A stretch of 64,000 nucleotides of DNA from Alphaproteobacteria bacterium (lineage in GTDB: Bacteria; Pseudomonadota; Alphaproteobacteria; Micavibrionales; UBA2020), in contig JAICWS010000006.1 of assembly GCA_025934695.1 (NCBI GenBank), forward strand, positions 202,880 to 266,879, read 5' to 3'. Numbering within the stretch: the stretch's first letter is position 1; each line of letters opens with the position of its first letter. The notes below the pieces were generated by a model. That model made no database searches. It was not told where the DNA came from and saw only the letters and a program-made list of their open reading frames with translations. Made by a program: the position numbers and the translations under genes. Below, piece after piece: positions 33,907 to 43,696 of the stretch.

Positions 33907-34680
33907 ATGAAGCAGTCCTGGAAAATCCTCGCCCTCGCGGCGCTCCTGTCTCCCGCTTCCGCGCTGGCCGATGCGCCGCAGGCGGTGGTGAAACAGGGCG
34001 ATCACGTCTGCGTCACCGGCATTGACGGCGACGTGTGCAGCCACTTCTTCGGCGAGATGGATGTTGCGCTCTCGGTCGCGGCTGGCGGCGAGGGGTGCAG
34101 CAAAATGAAGGCGGTACTGATGCAGGTCACGGCCCGGCTCGAAGCCCCAGTCGACGGAGCGGTGACGCCCGCATCCTTTGACGGCTGCAAGCCGCAGGAT
34201 CTGTCCGTGCATCTGCCCAAGGTCGATCACGACACGGAATTCCAAGTGAATTTCTCGCATGACGGCGGCAAGGGCGAGCCTATCATCGTGCCGATCATGG
34301 CTTATCCGCGTGACCTGCTTGATCCCATTAAAAGCTGGGTAAAAGATGACGCGAATGCGCTGATCGTGAAGGACAAGGATGGAAAGCTCGCGGGCTTTCT
34401 CGACCGTAACAAGATTGACTATTCGACCGATGGCGCTTCCGCCAAGGCACACAAGATCACTGTCGTCGTCGCCGATCCGGCCGAAATGAAAGACGACAAG
34501 CCGTCGGGCGACGTGATGTACCTGGCCGAAAAGGTGAAGGACATGCCGCTCGTCACGGTCGAGCGCACGGCTTCGGGCGCGACCGCGACGGCCGATATGA
34601 AACTTATCGAGCGTCTCGATGCGGACGATCCGCTCGCGGAAAAGGCGTTCGTGCAAATTTTCACCATGATCACAAAATGA
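33907..34680 (+). CDS. Exported protein of unknown function
   Basis: Signal peptide MKQSWKILALAALLSPASALA; coupled to neighbours (upstream GTG at 33901 also possible). Confidence 0.7.
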   Translation: MKQSWKILALAALLSPASALADAPQAVVKQGDHVCVTGIDGDVCSHFFGEMDVALSVAAGGEGCSKMKAVLMQVTARLEAPVDGAVTPASFDGCKPQDLSVHLPKVDHDTEFQVNFSHDGGKGEPIIVPIMAYPRDLLDPIKSWVKDDANALIVKDKDGKLAGFLDRNKIDYSTDGASAKAHKITVVVADPAEMKDDKPSGDVMYLAEKVKDMPLVTVERTASGATATADMKLIERLDADDPLAEKAFVQIFTMITK

Positions 34681-35723
34681 ACAAACGGGAGGATACTATG
34701 AAGATCATTTACACACTCGCGATGCTGGCCGCGCTGATGCCGGCCGGAGCCCACGCGGAAGACACGTCGACATCGGTGCCGCCCGCCAATGCCTCGGCGA
34801 ATGTCGCCCCGATGGCGAAAGCGCCTGCAGAGGCCGCAACGGACAAGCCCGCGGCGCAGGAGCCGACTTACGTTACTGCGGTCCTGCCCTTCACGGCGGA
34901 CAAGGATTACGAAGATATGGGCCAGCAGGTGCCTTTGTTGCTGACGACCTTCCTGTCGGTCTCGCCCTCGCTCATGATGGTCGAGCGCGCGGAAGTCGAC
35001 AAAGCCTTGAGCGAGATCGAACTTGGCAAGTCCGGCACGGTCGATCCGGATACGGCAGCCAAGGTCGGCCATCTCGTCGGCGCGCAGGTACTGGTGACGG
35101 GACGCATCTTCCAGGTGCAGCATGACCTGATGATCGTGGCCAAGATCATCGGCGTCGAAACCGGCGTGGTGCTGGGCGAATATGTCTCGATGCCCGTGCG
35201 CGGCAGCATCAAGGACGCTTCGCAGCAACTGTCGGACAAGATCGCGCAGGACATCGCGGCCAAGGGCGAAAAACTCATCGTGCGCGGCACCGACAAGGAG
35301 GATATCGTGGCCAAGCTGAAACCGCTGGTCGAGGGCAAGAAGAACCTGCCCAGCGTGTCGGTCAGCATCGACGCCATGAACGTCGGCAAGACCGACACCG
35401 ACACGACGGCCCAGACCGAGATCGCCTATATCCTGCAGAATCTCGGCTTCACCGTCATCGACCCGATGGCCAGCAACAAGAAGGCGGATATCGAGATCAC
35501 CGGCTCGGCGGTCAGCGAATTCGCGATGCGCAAGGGCAACCTCGTCTCGGCCAAGGCGAATGTCGAAGTCAAGGCGATCCGCCACAAGGACGGCACGATG
35601 GTCATGAGCGACCGCGAACCGACCGTCGCGGTCGACCTCTCGCCGGAATCGGCGGGCCGACTGGCGGAACAAAAAGGCGCGTCCGCCCTGGCCGAACGCT
35701 TCGTGAAATCGGTGACCAAGTAA
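34677..35723 (+). CDS. Exported CsgG/FlgO-like protein
   Basis: VTAVLPFTADKDYEDMGQQVPLLLTTFLSVSPSLMMVERAEVDKALSEIELGKSG...VGAQVLVTGRIF; alternative start MKIIYTLA at 34698. Confidence 0.72.
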   Translation: MNKREDTMKIIYTLAMLAALMPAGAHAEDTSTSVPPANASANVAPMAKAPAEAATDKPAAQEPTYVTAVLPFTADKDYEDMGQQVPLLLTTFLSVSPSLMMVERAEVDKALSEIELGKSGTVDPDTAAKVGHLVGAQVLVTGRIFQVQHDLMIVAKIIGVETGVVLGEYVSMPVRGSIKDASQQLSDKIAQDIAAKGEKLIVRGTDKEDIVAKLKPLVEGKKNLPSVSVSIDAMNVGKTDTDTTAQTEIAYILQNLGFTVIDPMASNKKADIEITGSAVSEFAMRKGNLVSAKANVEVKAIRHKDGTMVMSDREPTVAVDLSPESAGRLAEQKGASALAERFVKSVTK

Positions 35724-35734
35724 AGAAGGCAGCC

Positions 35735-38700
35735 ATGCGCTTCCTTGCGGCCATCTTCGTACTTCTGACACTCGCCGCCGCTCCGGGCACTGCCCGGGCC
35801 GGCGGCACGGCGTCGGTGACGGTCATGCCATTCGCTGCGCTGGAAAACGGCGGCGAGGGCTGGATGGGCAAGGCGCTCTCCGACCTCGTCGCGCAAAAGC
35901 TTGGCACGACGCCGGGCTTCGACGTGCTGGAACGCGACAAATTGCAGGAATTCCTGAAAGAGATGGAACTGCAACGCTCCGGCTTTGCCGACGCGGAGGC
36001 CATCAAGCGCCTTGGCGGCCTCGCGCAGGTCGATGACGTCATCTACGGCAACTATTCGGTCGAGGGCAGCACGCTGAAGCTTCACCTGCTGGAAATGGAC
36101 ATGAAGACGCAAAAGATCGTCCAGCAGGCGGAAGCGGAGGGCCGGACGGACGATCTTGCTTCGGCGGCGGACCGGCTGGTGTTAGATTTCCTCCAAAAAC
36201 AGGGCACCACGCTCTCCGATGAGGAGGTGAAGAAGATCAGCTTCCATGCAACTGACTCGACGCCGGCGCTTCAGCACTTTTATAAAGGCATGGACGACTA
36301 CGACAACGGAAAATACGAAGAGGCCTACGGCGAATTCACTGCCGCCGCCCGGCAGGACGACCGCTATCTTGAGGCGCTGCTGTGGAGCGCGCGGATGCTG
36401 GAATATACCGGCATGACCGACCAGGCGGTGCTGGCCTATACCCAGCTTCACGATGCCGCGCCGCAATCGACCGAAGGGCGCGACGCGCTGTTTTTCGCGG
36501 CGAAACTGTCCGAGGTGACGGCACCGGATAAAGCCATCGCCGCTTACCGGGAACTGGCGGCGATCGTGCCAAAAATTCCCTTGAGCCTCGAAGCGGATAT
36601 GCGCCTCTCGTACCTCTATGAAGTCCAGCGCAAGCCGGCAGAGGCCTATCGCGCCCTGCAGGAGATTAACGATTTCCGCGAAGACATCGACAAGCGCAAG
36701 ACCGCCTTTGCGCTGGAGCAGGCGCATAAAGAAAAATTCGCGATGATTGATTCTATACTCGAATTCGTTGGCATCGTGCGGCATAACGCGAAAGATTTAT
36801 CCAGCGACAATGAGAACCTGCGCGGCGCGCTGGCCGATTTCACGGCGCACCGGTCGCGGTTCTTCAACTGGCACGACGCGCTGGACCTGTACCGGGGCGC
36901 AACGATGCGGCAGATCGCGCTGTATCGAGACGCCGTCGCGGCGGACCCTGTGCTGAAGCCGCCGCGCGGGACGTTCTATGTCGATCCCGCTCATGCTACG
37001 GTTGGCGACGAACATTTCGGCGATACGAAATCCCTGTTTTTCGGCGACACCAAGCGCTATGACGCCTGGCGCGAGGAGTTTTATGCCGCCGTCGTGCCGA
37101 AGGGCTATACGGCCGAGGGCGTGACGCTGCACATCACAGGCTATGTGCCGAAGCCGACGGCGACGACCGACTTCACCTTGCGGGTATTTGCCTTCCCGTT
37201 GATGAAAAACTTCTACAACAACTGGCTCGGCACCGTTTACGGCCAGACCGCCAGCGTCAGCGCTTTGCAGAAGGAGATCGCCTTCCACGGACGCGATCAC
37301 GATATTCTCGTCTTCCAGCTCATCGAAAACGCCGGCAAAATAAAGAGCTGGAGCGCCGATTTCCGCCTGCGCAAAACGGAGACGCAAGCCGTGCCGCGAA
37401 TGGCGAAAGCCGAAGGTTTCTTCGAGGGGCAGGAAGTCGCGCGTCTTCCATTGCATGAAGAGGCGACTGGGGTTTCCGACCCGCAGTACCTCGAACAATA
37501 TGCGTCGAAGAAGCGCCTGGCGCTGATCGATCTTGGCAGCCGCGGCCAACTGCTTGTGGTGGCGCGCGGCGATCTCCCGACGGGCAAGACCGACCTCTGG
37601 TTCTCCCGCAATCCCGACGGCAAATCCTGGCAGCCGTTGGCGCCAATGCCGGTCAATTCCATCAGCCAGGATTTCGCGCCGAAACTCGTGCGCGCGGAGG
37701 ACGGGTCGGCACGCCTGTTCTGGATTTCGAACCGCCGCGGACTGGGATGGGAAATCTGGACGAGTGGACTGCAGAAAGATAACAGCTGGTCCGAGCCCGC
37801 GCGCATTCCGCTGGAAAAATTCATTGCCGACGCGAACCCGGGCCGCGCGCAGGATGTGACCGACCTGCTCGATTTCGATGCCGCGCAGGACAAGCACGGG
37901 CGCTGGGTGCTAGCGGTCTGCACGCCCGGCGGTACCGGCATCCACGTCATTTCCTCTGATGATGCGGAAAAATGGATGAACCTCGGTACCGTGCGGGAAG
38001 GGCAGAGATTCTTTGATCCCGTCCTGATGCAGGATGGTACTGCGACCTGGTGGCTGGGCGCCATCGATGGCGAGGCCGACCTGCAGTTGATGAAGTCGTT
38101 CGACCTGAAAGCCTGGACCGCCCATGAATACGCGCTCGGCAGCTATTCGCATCACTGGTCAAGACGGGGGAATGAAAATTACGCTTCTGTCGACCAGATT
38201 GCGGCTTTTCCAATGACGCTGTTCGATGCGGGCGAAGGCCGCCTGACACTGCTTTTCTCAGATACTTTGACGGGCCTGCAATATGCGACCTTTAATCCCG
38301 AAGTGTATCCGCCGCAACCCGACCTCGTGCGCGAGATTTCGCTGGAGCCTTATGCGGTTGCGCAGACGCAAGACGCCTACCTGGCCGCCGCCTGGCAGGG
38401 CGATGATATCGTGCTGAAGAAATACCGGCATTTTTCCTTTCCGACGAATGCGCAAAACTCCGGCACCGACACGCTCTATCATGAAACTGAAACCGACCCG
38501 GACGGCAATAGCTGGGACCGCCGCACAGCGCGCGAACGCTATGTCATGTCGGACGTGACGGCGGTCGGCGTGGCGACTGACGGCCGCGCCTGGTGGGGCA
38601 TCGAAACCGGCGCGATGGCGCTGAAGGACCGGGATTTCTTCGTCTCCGACGTCTCGATGGGCTTTTTCGACCATCATCCGACCGATATCGTGCCCTGCGG

Positions 38701-39379
38701 CAAGTTTATCTGGTTTGCCGATAAACTGCGCGACACCCCCGATCTCGGCCTGATGGTTGAAGACCGCCTCGAAAATGCCACCGACAAAATGACACTCGAA
38801 GCCGGCGGACATGTCACCGCCACCGCCTGCGGCGGCGGGTTGTTTTATGTGGGTACGTCCGACGGTATGGTCACAACGCTCGACGGCAAAAGCGTCGTCT
38901 CTGCGGTGCATCTGCCGTCGTCTTACGCGACAGCGCTGGCCGCGGACGGCAAGGGGATTTGGGCCGGTACGAAGGATGGCAAATTATTCCGCATCGCAAA
39001 CGACAAGCCCGTCGCCGAGGAGTTCCAAAATAAAGAGGCGTTTCCCGTGACCAGCATTGCGCTCGGCGGCGGCGCGCTCTGGGTCGCGACGGATGGCGAT
39101 GGCCTCTACATGAAGAAGGGCGGCGTCTGGCAACAGGCCGCGGGCTTCCCTTATGCCAGCCCGGCGAAGATCAAGGCAGACGGTCAAGGCATCTGGTTCA
39201 TGCCCGGCCCTTACGAAAGCTCGCGCGGGCTTGGTTATTTCGACGGCAGGACGGCGTCTCTTTACGATCCGCCCAGCCACAATATCTTTGACCTGATCGA
39301 CTTCGACATTGCACCCGACGGCAGCGTCTGGGCAGGATCTGAATCAAGCGGCATATACCGGTTCGAAAGGAAGAAATGA
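35735..39379 (+). CDS. Large exported protein: CsgG/FlgO-like N-terminus, TPR-like middle, beta-propeller-like C-terminus
   Basis: Signal peptide; VMPFAALENGGEGWMGKALSDLVAQKLGTTPGFDVLERDKLQEFLKEMELQRSG; helical repeats; repeated KGIWAGTKDGKLFRI / GALWVATDGDGLYMKKG / GSVWAGSESSGIYRF. Confidence 0.7.
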   Translation: MRFLAAIFVLLTLAAAPGTARAGGTASVTVMPFAALENGGEGWMGKALSDLVAQKLGTTPGFDVLERDKLQEFLKEMELQRSGFADAEAIKRLGGLAQVDDVIYGNYSVEGSTLKLHLLEMDMKTQKIVQQAEAEGRTDDLASAADRLVLDFLQKQGTTLSDEEVKKISFHATDSTPALQHFYKGMDDYDNGKYEEAYGEFTAAARQDDRYLEALLWSARMLEYTGMTDQAVLAYTQLHDAAPQSTEGRDALFFAAKLSEVTAPDKAIAAYRELAAIVPKIPLSLEADMRLSYLYEVQRKPAEAYRALQEINDFREDIDKRKTAFALEQAHKEKFAMIDSILEFVGIVRHNAKDLSSDNENLRGALADFTAHRSRFFNWHDALDLYRGATMRQIALYRDAVAADPVLKPPRGTFYVDPAHATVGDEHFGDTKSLFFGDTKRYDAWREEFYAAVVPKGYTAEGVTLHITGYVPKPTATTDFTLRVFAFPLMKNFYNNWLGTVYGQTASVSALQKEIAFHGRDHDILVFQLIENAGKIKSWSADFRLRKTETQAVPRMAKAEGFFEGQEVARLPLHEEATGVSDPQYLEQYASKKRLALIDLGSRGQLLVVARGDLPTGKTDLWFSRNPDGKSWQPLAPMPVNSISQDFAPKLVRAEDGSARLFWISNRRGLGWEIWTSGLQKDNSWSEPARIPLEKFIADANPGRAQDVTDLLDFDAAQDKHGRWVLAVCTPGGTGIHVISSDDAEKWMNLGTVREGQRFFDPVLMQDGTATWWLGAIDGEADLQLMKSFDLKAWTAHEYALGSYSHHWSRRGNENYASVDQIAAFPMTLFDAGEGRLTLLFSDTLTGLQYATFNPEVYPPQPDLVREISLEPYAVAQTQDAYLAAAWQGDDIVLKKYRHFSFPTNAQNSGTDTLYHETETDPDGNSWDRRTARERYVMSDVTAVGVATDGRAWWGIETGAMALKDRDFFVSDVSMGFFDHHPTDIVPCGKFIWFADKLRDTPDLGLMVEDRLENATDKMTLEAGGHVTATACGGGLFYVGTSDGMVTTLDGKSVVSAVHLPSSYATALAADGKGIWAGTKDGKLFRIANDKPVAEEFQNKEAFPVTSIALGGGALWVATDGDGLYMKKGGVWQQAAGFPYASPAKIKADGQGIWFMPGPYESSRGLGYFDGRTASLYDPPSHNIFDLIDFDIAPDGSVWAGSESSGIYRFERKK

Positions 39380-39879
39380 TGGACAGGAAATTTCTCGTCT
39401 GCGTCATGGCGCTCACCCTTAGTGGATTCCTCGGGGGCATCTTTTCGGATCAGGTGCTGCGGCCGCACGCAGTCCAGGCCGCCGAAGACGCCAGCAACAG
39501 GATGCGCAATATCTACGACGGTGACGGCCATCGCCGCATTGATCTCGGGATGGACCATAACCAGACGCTCCAGGATTTCTTTGGTCCCGACGGACGGCTG
39601 CGCATCCAGCTGGCGACCTATGACGGCAGCGTCCGCGAAGATGAGAAGGGTCTCCCCTGCGTCACCCTTTACGACAACAGCGGAAAACTGAAGCTGCTCT
39701 TCCGCCTCGACGGCCCGAACCAGGACCCGCTTATTATTATGAAGGATAATACGGGCACTAACCGCATGATCATGGGGCTCGATATCTGGGACAAGGCCGA
39801 GGAGCCCTTCATCGTCACTTGGGACAAGAGCGGCCAGCAGCACGATGTGGTCGGTCATTTCGTCATGAAACCGCTATAG
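39376..39879 (+). CDS. Exported/membrane-anchored protein of unknown function
   Basis: N-terminal hydrophobic segment; MRNIYDGDGHRRIDLGMDHNQTLQDFFGPDGRLRIQLATYDG; overlaps upstream stop. Confidence 0.65.
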   Translation: MMDRKFLVCVMALTLSGFLGGIFSDQVLRPHAVQAAEDASNRMRNIYDGDGHRRIDLGMDHNQTLQDFFGPDGRLRIQLATYDGSVREDEKGLPCVTLYDNSGKLKLLFRLDGPNQDPLIIMKDNTGTNRMIMGLDIWDKAEEPFIVTWDKSGQQHDVVGHFVMKPL

Positions 39880-39889
39880 GGAAACAGCC

Positions 39890-40654
39890 ATGAAAAGCGC
39901 TGCGCTGCTGTCGCTCCTCTGCTGCCTCATTGCCCTGCCGGCCGCCGCGGGAGTGATGCGACCCAAAATCGCGATCCTGACGTTCGATAGCAGCCTCGAT
40001 AAAAAATTCGAGCCGCTGGCGAAAGGCATGCCCGATGTGCTGACGGCCTGTTTCAGTTCTGAAAATATCCCGGCCGACATTGTCGATCGCAGCGCCATTC
40101 CGGCGCTGATGGCGGAGCAGACGATCAATATGGATGCGTCGCATGTCGTCAAGATTGAGGGCGCGACACACCTGTTGCGCGGCACGCTGGCCCCGCAGGA
40201 CAGTGCCGTCATCGTGACGCTGATGCTGTATGATCTCGCCTCGACAAAACTGGTCGCGAGCGCGACCGTGACCGGCGGCGTGGGCGAGATCCCCGAAACC
40301 GCCTGCGCAGGCGTGCGGCAGTTGGGCGACAAACTGCCTGCGCTGAAAGCGGAAACCGCGCCCGCGACAGGGGATGATGACGCGCAGGCCGAAAAGAGCC
40401 GTTTGATGATCGAAGGCCTCGGCGCCTATTACAACGGCGCCTTCGAAAAGGCCTTCCCGCCCTTCATGAAGCTTATTCACGAAGACCCGGCAAACGCCTC
40501 GGCCGTCTACTGGCTCGCGAAGAGCTATGACGGCGCGGACATGATGGAACAGGCGCGGCTCGAATACAGCCGTTTCATGAAAGAATTTCCCAAAGACCCG
40601 CGTGCCGGTGAAGTCGCGTTGCGTCTCGCGCCCGCAAAGGAGGACAAAAAATGA
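39890..40654 (+). CDS. Exported CsgG/FlgO-like protein with C-terminal TPR-like segment
   Basis: MRPKIAILTFDSSLDKKFEPLAKGMPDVLTACFSSENIPADIVDRSAI...ATHLLRGTLAPQ; C-terminal TPR-like helices. Confidence 0.6.
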   Translation: MKSAALLSLLCCLIALPAAAGVMRPKIAILTFDSSLDKKFEPLAKGMPDVLTACFSSENIPADIVDRSAIPALMAEQTINMDASHVVKIEGATHLLRGTLAPQDSAVIVTLMLYDLASTKLVASATVTGGVGEIPETACAGVRQLGDKLPALKAETAPATGDDDAQAEKSRLMIEGLGAYYNGAFEKAFPPFMKLIHEDPANASAVYWLAKSYDGADMMEQARLEYSRFMKEFPKDPRAGEVALRLAPAKEDKK

Positions 40655-41778
40655 AAGCCGCCTTATTTGCCTTTTTCCTCTTCCTGTTGCTACCCGGGCC
40701 GGCGTCGGCGGATCAGGGGCAGGTGACGCTGGGCAATGGCAAGACCGTTGCCTGGCCGCCGCAGATCGGAAAGCCATATCCTGAACTCGAGCTGAAGGAC
40801 GGTGCCGGCAAGCTCGTGAAGCTTGCCGACTTCAGGGGCAAGGTCATCATCGTCGAGCCGGTCGGCATGACCTGTCCCGCCTGCAACGCCTTTTCCGGCG
40901 GCAAGGAGAAGGGCGGCTTCAAAAATAATCCGGTGCAGCCCGATCTCGACGCCATCGAAAAGTTTTTCCCCCAATATACGGGCGTATCGCTGCACGACCC
41001 GCGCATCGTTTTCGTGCAGGTGCTGCTCTATAACCTGCAGATGCAGGGTACAACGCAGGACGATGCCGCGCTCTGGGCGGAGCATTTCGGGCTCGATAAA
41101 TCGCCGAATACATATGTGCTGGCGGGCGGGCCCGAACTGGTCGGACCGGCCAGCTACGCGCTGATCCCCGGGTTCCAGCTGATCGACAGGGACTTTGTTC
41201 TGCGCAGCGATGCGACGGGAGACAATCCGAAAGAAAGCATCTGGACCGACCTGCTGCCCAAGGTACCGCAGCTGCTCAAGGAGGTGCGGATCGAAGAGCC
41301 GGGAAAGATCAGCCAATCCATGACGGTCGAGGAAGCCTATAAGGCTATTCCGCACAACAAGACGCGCTTCGATCCCGCGACCGCGACGATGTCCGCGGAT
41401 GAAAAGGCCTTCCTGGATGCCTTCTTCACGCTCTCAGATCTGGCGGTCGCGGAGCGGGTCGAAACGCAGGCGGCCCTGCGGTCGAAAGGGCAGGCAGCCG
41501 GGAATTACGACGAGATCCTGCGCCGCCTCAAGGGCTTGGGTGTCCCGCCGAAACTGAAGACAGCCTATGGACTCGTGGTGGAGGCCGTTGAAGAGCAACG
41601 CGCTTATCTCGACAGCCTGAAAAACGGCACCGCGTTCGACGCCGCGGCGCCCTTGGTTGAGGATTCGCACCAGAAGCTCACGCAGGCTTACGGCGAGCTC
41701 ATGCGCATTTATCCCTCCGAGAACAGCCATAACCGCCAGGCGTTTTTCGATCATCTCTGCGCTCTTGATTTCAAGTAG
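40651..41778 (+). CDS. Exported thioredoxin-fold (AhpC/TSA or Sco-like) protein
   Basis: Signal peptide; GKPYPELELKDGAGKLVKLADFRGKVIIVEPVGMTCPACNAF with CPAC motif. Confidence 0.75.
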   Translation: MKAALFAFFLFLLLPGPASADQGQVTLGNGKTVAWPPQIGKPYPELELKDGAGKLVKLADFRGKVIIVEPVGMTCPACNAFSGGKEKGGFKNNPVQPDLDAIEKFFPQYTGVSLHDPRIVFVQVLLYNLQMQGTTQDDAALWAEHFGLDKSPNTYVLAGGPELVGPASYALIPGFQLIDRDFVLRSDATGDNPKESIWTDLLPKVPQLLKEVRIEEPGKISQSMTVEEAYKAIPHNKTRFDPATATMSADEKAFLDAFFTLSDLAVAERVETQAALRSKGQAAGNYDEILRRLKGLGVPPKLKTAYGLVVEAVEEQRAYLDSLKNGTAFDAAAPLVEDSHQKLTQAYGELMRIYPSENSHNRQAFFDHLCALDFK

Positions 41779-41829
41779 AAACAGTGCGCGACAATTGTCT
41801 CTAGTCTCGGAAACGCCAAGTAAGCCTTT

Positions 41830-42354
41830 TTAGGAGCGGAAGGGCGGCGAGGGCCAGCTCCAGCCCTTGAGCATGACTTCATGCACGCGGTCGAGATGCA
41901 CCGGCTTCACGACATAGGCGTTCGCGCGCAGGCGGAAGCTTTCGCGCGCCGCCTCGTCGGAGAGGCTGCCCGTGATCATGATGACGGGAATGTCGGAGGT
42001 GAGCGGGTTCTCTTTCAGCCGGCGCAATATTTCCACGCCGCCGGCGCCCGGCAGGGCGATGTCGAGCAGGACGAGCGTCGGGATATTGTGGATGAGCGTG
42101 CCGCTGTAATAGCCTTCGTGCACGAAATGCTTCATCAGGCGTTCGCCGCTGTCGAACCAGTGGACGTTATGCACGTGCTGGGAACGCTGCAGCGTCTGCA
42201 GGATCATGTTGCGGTCGCTGCTGTCGTCCTCAACGAGAAAGACGGTGTACTTCAGCAGGTCCGGCGTCTTGCCCCAATTCCCCGCGAGGCGGCCCGAAGC
42301 CATCGTCGAAGCACCGGCATCCCCGGCACCCCCGGTTTGAAAATATTCGATCAT
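41830..42354 (-). CDS. Single-domain response regulator
   Basis: VFLVEDDSSDRNMILQTLQ...LVLLDIALPGAGGVEILRRLKE...VIMITGSLSDE; start MIEYFQTGG chosen. Confidence 0.88.
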   Translation of the reverse strand: MIEYFQTGGAGDAGASTMASGRLAGNWGKTPDLLKYTVFLVEDDSSDRNMILQTLQRSQHVHNVHWFDSGERLMKHFVHEGYYSGTLIHNIPTLVLLDIALPGAGGVEILRRLKENPLTSDIPVIMITGSLSDEAARESFRLRANAYVVKPVHLDRVHEVMLKGWSWPSPPFRS

Positions 42355-42398
42355 CGTTTCCCCCTGGTATTTCCCTGTTCTTCCCTTCGCCCGGCCTC

Positions 42399-42926
42399 CT
42401 AAGACATCCACATTTCGCGCGTCGGCCATTGCCATCCGCGGGTGAAAAAACTCTGGATTTTGTCGACGCTCATCGGCTTGCGGAAGATCCCGTCTGCCCG
42501 CAGGTCGAGCGCGCGCCGGATGGTCTCGTAAGACAATTCCCCCGATACCACGACCACGGGTATCTCTTCAAGGAAAAGATCGGATTTGAGCATTTCCAGT
42601 ATCTTAAACCCGTCCATCTTGGGCATGTTCAGATCGACGACGATGATCGTCGGCGTCATGCACATGACGGTATGGTCCTGGAACCCTTGCGCGCGCATGT
42701 ACGAAATCAAGTCCTCGCCGTTCCCGAAGACCTTGACCTCCTGGACAAGGGGCGACGATTCAAGCTCCCGCTTTGAAAAGGCCTGGTCGTCGAGGTCGTC
42801 CTCGACGAGAAAAACGCGGCACGGCTCTCCTCCGTTGAGCGTCGGGCCGTGCGCGTCTTTACCCTGCTTCATGTTCTTGTCCATTTTCTTCGCCTCCACT
42901 TTTTCCACTTTTTTTATTTTCTTCAC
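42399..42926 (-). CDS. Single-domain response regulator
   Basis: VFLVEDDLDDQAFSKREL...IIVVDLNMPKMDGFKILEML...VVVVSGELS. Confidence 0.88.
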   Translation of the reverse strand: MKKIKKVEKVEAKKMDKNMKQGKDAHGPTLNGGEPCRVFLVEDDLDDQAFSKRELESSPLVQEVKVFGNGEDLISYMRAQGFQDHTVMCMTPTIIVVDLNMPKMDGFKILEMLKSDLFLEEIPVVVVSGELSYETIRRALDLRADGIFRKPMSVDKIQSFFTRGWQWPTREMWMS

Positions 42927-43426
42927 GTCGTCGCCCGGTTTTCCGCCCGGGGCCCGCCGTTCAGCAGCTTGACAAAGTCCCAGCGCGAGAGCGGTTTCGG
43001 CAGGAAGGCCCGCGCGCCATAGCCGAAGGCCGCATGCACTTCGCGCTTGTCCGTCGTTCCCGACACGACCACGATCGGGATGTCGTTCAGCGCCTTGCGG
43101 CCGTGCAGGAATTCCAGCGTTCTCAAGCCGTCCATTCCCGTCATATGGAGGTCCAGCAGGATCAGCCAGGGGCGTTCATCGTCACAATGGTCCTGCAGGT
43201 AGTGCAGCAACGCCGCGCCGTTGGCAAACGTAATGACCGGCATCTCGCCGAAGAGGAAGCTGAGCTCGCGTCTCAGAAAGAACTGGTCGTCGCTATTATC
43301 GTCCACGACCGCGATGGGCCTTTTCGTGCCCCGCAAAGCGTCAATCGATCCCAGAGCTCCCTTATCGCCGCCTCTCCCCGCCTGCATAACCCCGTAGGCG
43401 CCCTTCGTCCGGCGCCCTCCCTCCAT
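42923..43426 (-). CDS. Single-domain response regulator
   Basis: IAVVDDNSDDQFFLRREL...LILLDLHMTGMDGLRTLEFL; 4-bp overlap with the next RR. Confidence 0.88.
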   Translation of the reverse strand: MEGGRRTKGAYGVMQAGRGGDKGALGSIDALRGTKRPIAVVDDNSDDQFFLRRELSFLFGEMPVITFANGAALLHYLQDHCDDERPWLILLDLHMTGMDGLRTLEFLHGRKALNDIPIVVVSGTTDKREVHAAFGYGARAFLPKPLSRWDFVKLLNGGPRAENRATT

Positions 43427-43696
43427 AATATATAAATATAGGTACTAAGGCCTACAGCTCCATCTTCAACTCTAGCATTATGCGTTTAACGTCTTGTGAA
43501 GATTGCTGCGCAGTTAAATAAAATTGTCCCTAAAAATCAGGCACTCATATAAGGCAACTCCACATGTACAAGAAAGTTCCCCGGAAATAAGCAAATAAAT
43601 TATTAACGTTTGCATTATAATTTCGCTTATACATGCTAGAATAAAGAGAGTGAATTCACGTTGTTTTCAAAGGTTCTTTCTGAGGTTTTCTGACTC

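Noticed and set aside
34419-35771. 450-aa minus-strand ORF
   Set aside because: Antisense to the CsgG-like gene.
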